DNA of 7,474 nt from contig PXDP01000504.1 in the NCBI GenBank assembly GCA_003565035.1, positions 1-7,474 of the forward strand, read 5' to 3'. A program made the translations under genes and the position numbers. Each line of letters opens with the position of its first letter. Within the stretch, counting starts at the first letter, position 1. The notes beneath the pieces were generated by a model that saw only the letters and a list, made by a program, of their open reading frames with translations, searched no databases and had not been told where the DNA came from. The stretch comes from PVC group bacterium (GTDB lineage: Bacteria; Verrucomicrobiota; Kiritimatiellia; SS1-B-03-39; UBA6053). Shown here in pieces: positions 5,812 through 7,474 of the stretch.

Positions 5812-6687
5812 ATGAAAATTTACCTTAGCGGCAAGCTTGTGGACGAGTCGGATGCAAAAGTCTCGGTGTTTGATCATGGCCTCTTGTACGGAGACGGGGT
5901 CTTTGAAGGCATCCGGGCCTATCACGGAAAAGTCTTTCTCCTGGACGAACATGTGGACCGCCTCTACGATTCCGCCAAGGCCATTGCCCTGGAAATCCCC
6001 ATGACCCGCGCGGAAATGGCGCAGGCGGTGGTGGAAACCTGTGCGGCCAACAATATGACCTCCGGATACATTCGCCTGGTGGTCACCCGCGGGGTCGGCA
6101 CCCTGGGCTTGAACCCCTACCTGTGCAAAAAACCGGAAATCATCATCATCGCGGCCGCGATTCAGCTCTATCCCCCGGAACTGTACGAAACCGGCATGCG
6201 CGTGGTCACCGTCGGCACGGTGCGCAACCATCCCGAGGCGGTCAACCCCCGCATCAAGAGCCTGAACTACCTGAACAATGTCATGGCCAAAATCGAGGCC
6301 ATCAATGCCGGGGTGATGGAGTGCATCATGCTCAATCCCCAGGGACTGGTGGCGGAAGCCTCCGGCGACAATGTGTTTGTGCTGAAAAACGGGGTGCTGA
6401 AAACCCCGCCGGTCTGGTGCGGAGCCCTGGACGGCATCACCCGCCGGGCGGTCATGCGCATTGCGGAGGATGCGGGGATTCCCGTCCGCGAAGAACCAAT
6501 GCAGCGCTACGATTTGTTCACCGCCGACGAGATGTTCCTTACCGGAACCGCCGCCGAGGTGATCGCTGTGACCAATGTGGACCGCCGCACCATCGGCGAC
6601 GGTACCCCCGGAGCGACAACCCTGGATTTACAATCGCGATTTAAAGAGTACGTTAAACATCATGGAACCCCAATCCCGGCATCATGA
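5812..6687 (+). CDS. ilvE: branched-chain amino acid aminotransferase (fold type IV PLP enzyme)
   Basis: This cytoplasmic enzyme transfers amino groups between branched-chain amino acids and 2-oxoglutarate, the last step of Leu, Ile and Val synthesis or the first of their breakdown. From the ATG at 5812 it has 291 residues, close to the usual short IlvE length. It has the N-terminal signature FDHGLLYGDGVFEGIR (20-35), the PLP-binding Lys149 in RIKSLNYLNN, the cofactor-contacting Glu182 in EASGDNVF, DGITR at 207-211, and LTGTAAEV at 243-250, which holds the phosphate-binding TGT. D-alanine aminotransferase and aminodeoxychorismate lyase share the fold. The YGDGVFEGIR and TGTAAEV forms favour IlvE, but substrate choice cannot be proved by eye. 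The gene's stop overlaps the mcsA start (ATGA), so it leads a coupled operon. In-frame ATGs at 5752 and 5803 would add 20 or 3 residues. Confidence 0.93.
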   Translation: MKIYLSGKLVDESDAKVSVFDHGLLYGDGVFEGIRAYHGKVFLLDEHVDRLYDSAKAIALEIPMTRAEMAQAVVETCAANNMTSGYIRLVVTRGVGTLGLNPYLCKKPEIIIIAAAIQLYPPELYETGMRVVTVGTVRNHPEAVNPRIKSLNYLNNVMAKIEAINAGVMECIMLNPQGLVAEASGDNVFVLKNGVLKTPPVWCGALDGITRRAVMRIAEDAGIPVREEPMQRYDLFTADEMFLTGTAAEVIAVTNVDRRTIGDGTPGATTLDLQSRFKEYVKHHGTPIPAS

Positions 6688-7178
6688 AATGTGAACACTG
6701 CGAGAAACCGGCCACGGTCCACGTGACGCATGTCGCGAATGGCAAAGTGGTCAAAACCCATCTGTGTGAGGACTGCGCCGCCAAACTCGGCGTTGCGCAG
6801 TCGATGGGCACGCTTGCGGACACCCTGCTGGGCCCGGCCTCTCCGGTACGGCCCACCCGGGCGCTGTCCTGCCCGACCTGCGGCCTGAGTCTCCGGAAAT
6901 TTCAGAAGGAAGGGCGGCTGGGCTGCACGGACTGCTACCGGGTGTTCGCCCGGGAAATCCAGGGGGTGCTTTCCTCCCTGCACGAAGCCTCCGGTCACGT
7001 CGGCCGCATCCCGAAATCGCAAACAAAGCCCCCCTCTCCTGAAGCGAAGCTGGCTCTGCTGCAGGAGCGGCTTTCGGAAGCGGTCCGCTCCGAGGCCTTT
7101 GAGGACGCGGCCCGCTTGCGCGACGAAATCCGCGAACTGTCCCGCCAACCGGAACCCGAAGAGGCTCGAACCCCATGA
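6684..7178 (+). CDS. mcsA: McsA, zinc-finger and UVR-domain activator of the McsB arginine kinase
   Basis: McsA binds and activates the protein-arginine kinase McsB, and in Bacillota takes part in heat-shock control and ClpC-ClpP quality control. The 164-residue protein has four CxxC pairs: Cys3/Cys6 with Cys28/Cys31, and Cys63/Cys66 with Cys81/Cys84. They form two zinc-binding modules, the first resembling MKCEHC...LCEDCA and the second SCPTCG...CTDCY. A Pro/Lys-rich hinge at about 107-120 leads into a UVR (UvrB/UvrC) motif at about 119-154, with ALLQERLSEAV and EDAARLRDEIREL forming the helical pair. Length and domain order match Bacillus McsA. Its ATG overlaps the ilvE stop and its own stop overlaps the mcsB start, with no strong ribosome binding site of its own. 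Adjacent mcsB confirms the identification. It lacks the usual ctsR neighbour. Confidence 0.95.
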   Translation: MKCEHCEKPATVHVTHVANGKVVKTHLCEDCAAKLGVAQSMGTLADTLLGPASPVRPTRALSCPTCGLSLRKFQKEGRLGCTDCYRVFAREIQGVLSSLHEASGHVGRIPKSQTKPPSPEAKLALLQERLSEAVRSEAFEDAARLRDEIRELSRQPEPEEARTP

Positions 7179-7474
7179 CCCTTGAGGAATTGCTCGATCA
7201 TCCGTGCGCCTGGTTTGTCGATCACGCCTGCGGGGAAATCGCCATTTCCTCCCGCATCCGTCTGGCCCGCAATGTCGCCGGCTACCCCTTCCCCGCCCGG
7301 GCCAGCGGCTCGCAGAAAAACGAAGTCCGCCAACAGGTGCTTCAGGTGTTGCGCGATACGGATCCCTTCGAAACCGGTCTGCTGACACCTACCGAAGAGA
7401 TGTCCCCTTTTGAACGTCAATTGCTTTTTGAACGCAGCCTCATCAGCCGGGAACACGCCGAACTCGATGAGGGC
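7175..7474 (+). CDS. mcsB: McsB protein-arginine kinase, N-terminal 100 codons (runs off the window)
   Basis: McsB is a phosphagen-kinase-fold enzyme that phosphorylates arginine residues on proteins, tagging damaged ones for ClpC-ClpP and, in Bacillota, inactivating the repressor CtsR. The frame opens with ATG at 7175 and is open to the last base, giving 100 residues of a protein usually about 350 long. The visible part contains SSRIRLARN at 25-33, the conserved nucleotide-binding-region motif of ATP:guanido phosphotransferases, then YPFPAR at 37-42. It also has FERSLISRE at 85-93, equivalent to the EKHLIS stretch of Bacillus McsB. The catalytic and phospho-arginine-binding parts lie beyond the window. 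The start overlaps the mcsA stop (ATGA), with an AGAGG-like site about 10 bases before it, which indicates coupled synthesis with its activator. The next gene may be clpC, but it is not visible. Confidence 0.95.
   Translation, partial: MTLEELLDHPCAWFVDHACGEIAISSRIRLARNVAGYPFPARASGSQKNEVRQQVLQVLRDTDPFETGLLTPTEEMSPFERQLLFERSLISREHAELDEG

Overview
The window is about 7.5 kb of GC-rich, densely packed bacterial DNA. It holds two divergently oriented gene blocks that meet in a short intergenic region near 5680-5810. There are no insertion sequences, CRISPR arrays, tRNA or rRNA genes, and no sign of a prophage or plasmid. No gene-free stretch exceeds about 130 bases. The gene content is mostly housekeeping or metabolic. 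McsA and McsB together with a pyruvate formate-lyase activase, on a GC-rich genome that also carries a Pro-rich single-pass envelope protein, fit an anaerobic or facultative bacterium. A member of the PVC group (Kiritimatiellota, Lentisphaerae or Verrucomicrobiota) is my guess, at low confidence. No marker gene here settles the phylum.

Minus-strand block, read from right to left: a single-pass membrane protein with an EP-rich linker (5677 to 4832); a stand-alone cyclic-nucleotide-binding-fold protein (4745 to 4275); the pyruvate formate-lyase activating enzyme PflA (4278 to 3499); a sirtuin deacetylase (3495 to 2728); methionyl-tRNA synthetase MetG (2646 to 691); a multi-pass membrane protein (661 to 125); and the start of an unidentified gene that leaves the window at base 1. 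The CNBD protein and PflA share an ATGA stop/start overlap, and the sirtuin starts 3 bases after pflA stops, so these three are almost certainly co-translated. MetG has its own strong ribosome binding site after an 81-base gap. All minus-strand gaps are short, and no convincing terminator is seen between these genes.

Plus-strand block: a class IV PLP aminotransferase of the IlvE type (5812 to 6687), then McsA (6684 to 7178), then the first 100 codons of McsB (7175 to the window end). Both junctions are 4-base ATGA overlaps, so the block is one translationally coupled operon. McsA and McsB are the adaptor and kinase of the protein-arginine phosphorylation system, which marks damaged proteins for ClpC-ClpP. 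Here they follow an amino-acid aminotransferase gene rather than the ctsR repressor gene that precedes them in the classical Bacillota operon.

I do not see a clearly novel system. The points most worth a second look are the ilvE-mcsA-mcsB arrangement, the CNBD-pflA-sirtuin cassette, and the single-pass protein with an exactly spaced duplicated motif.
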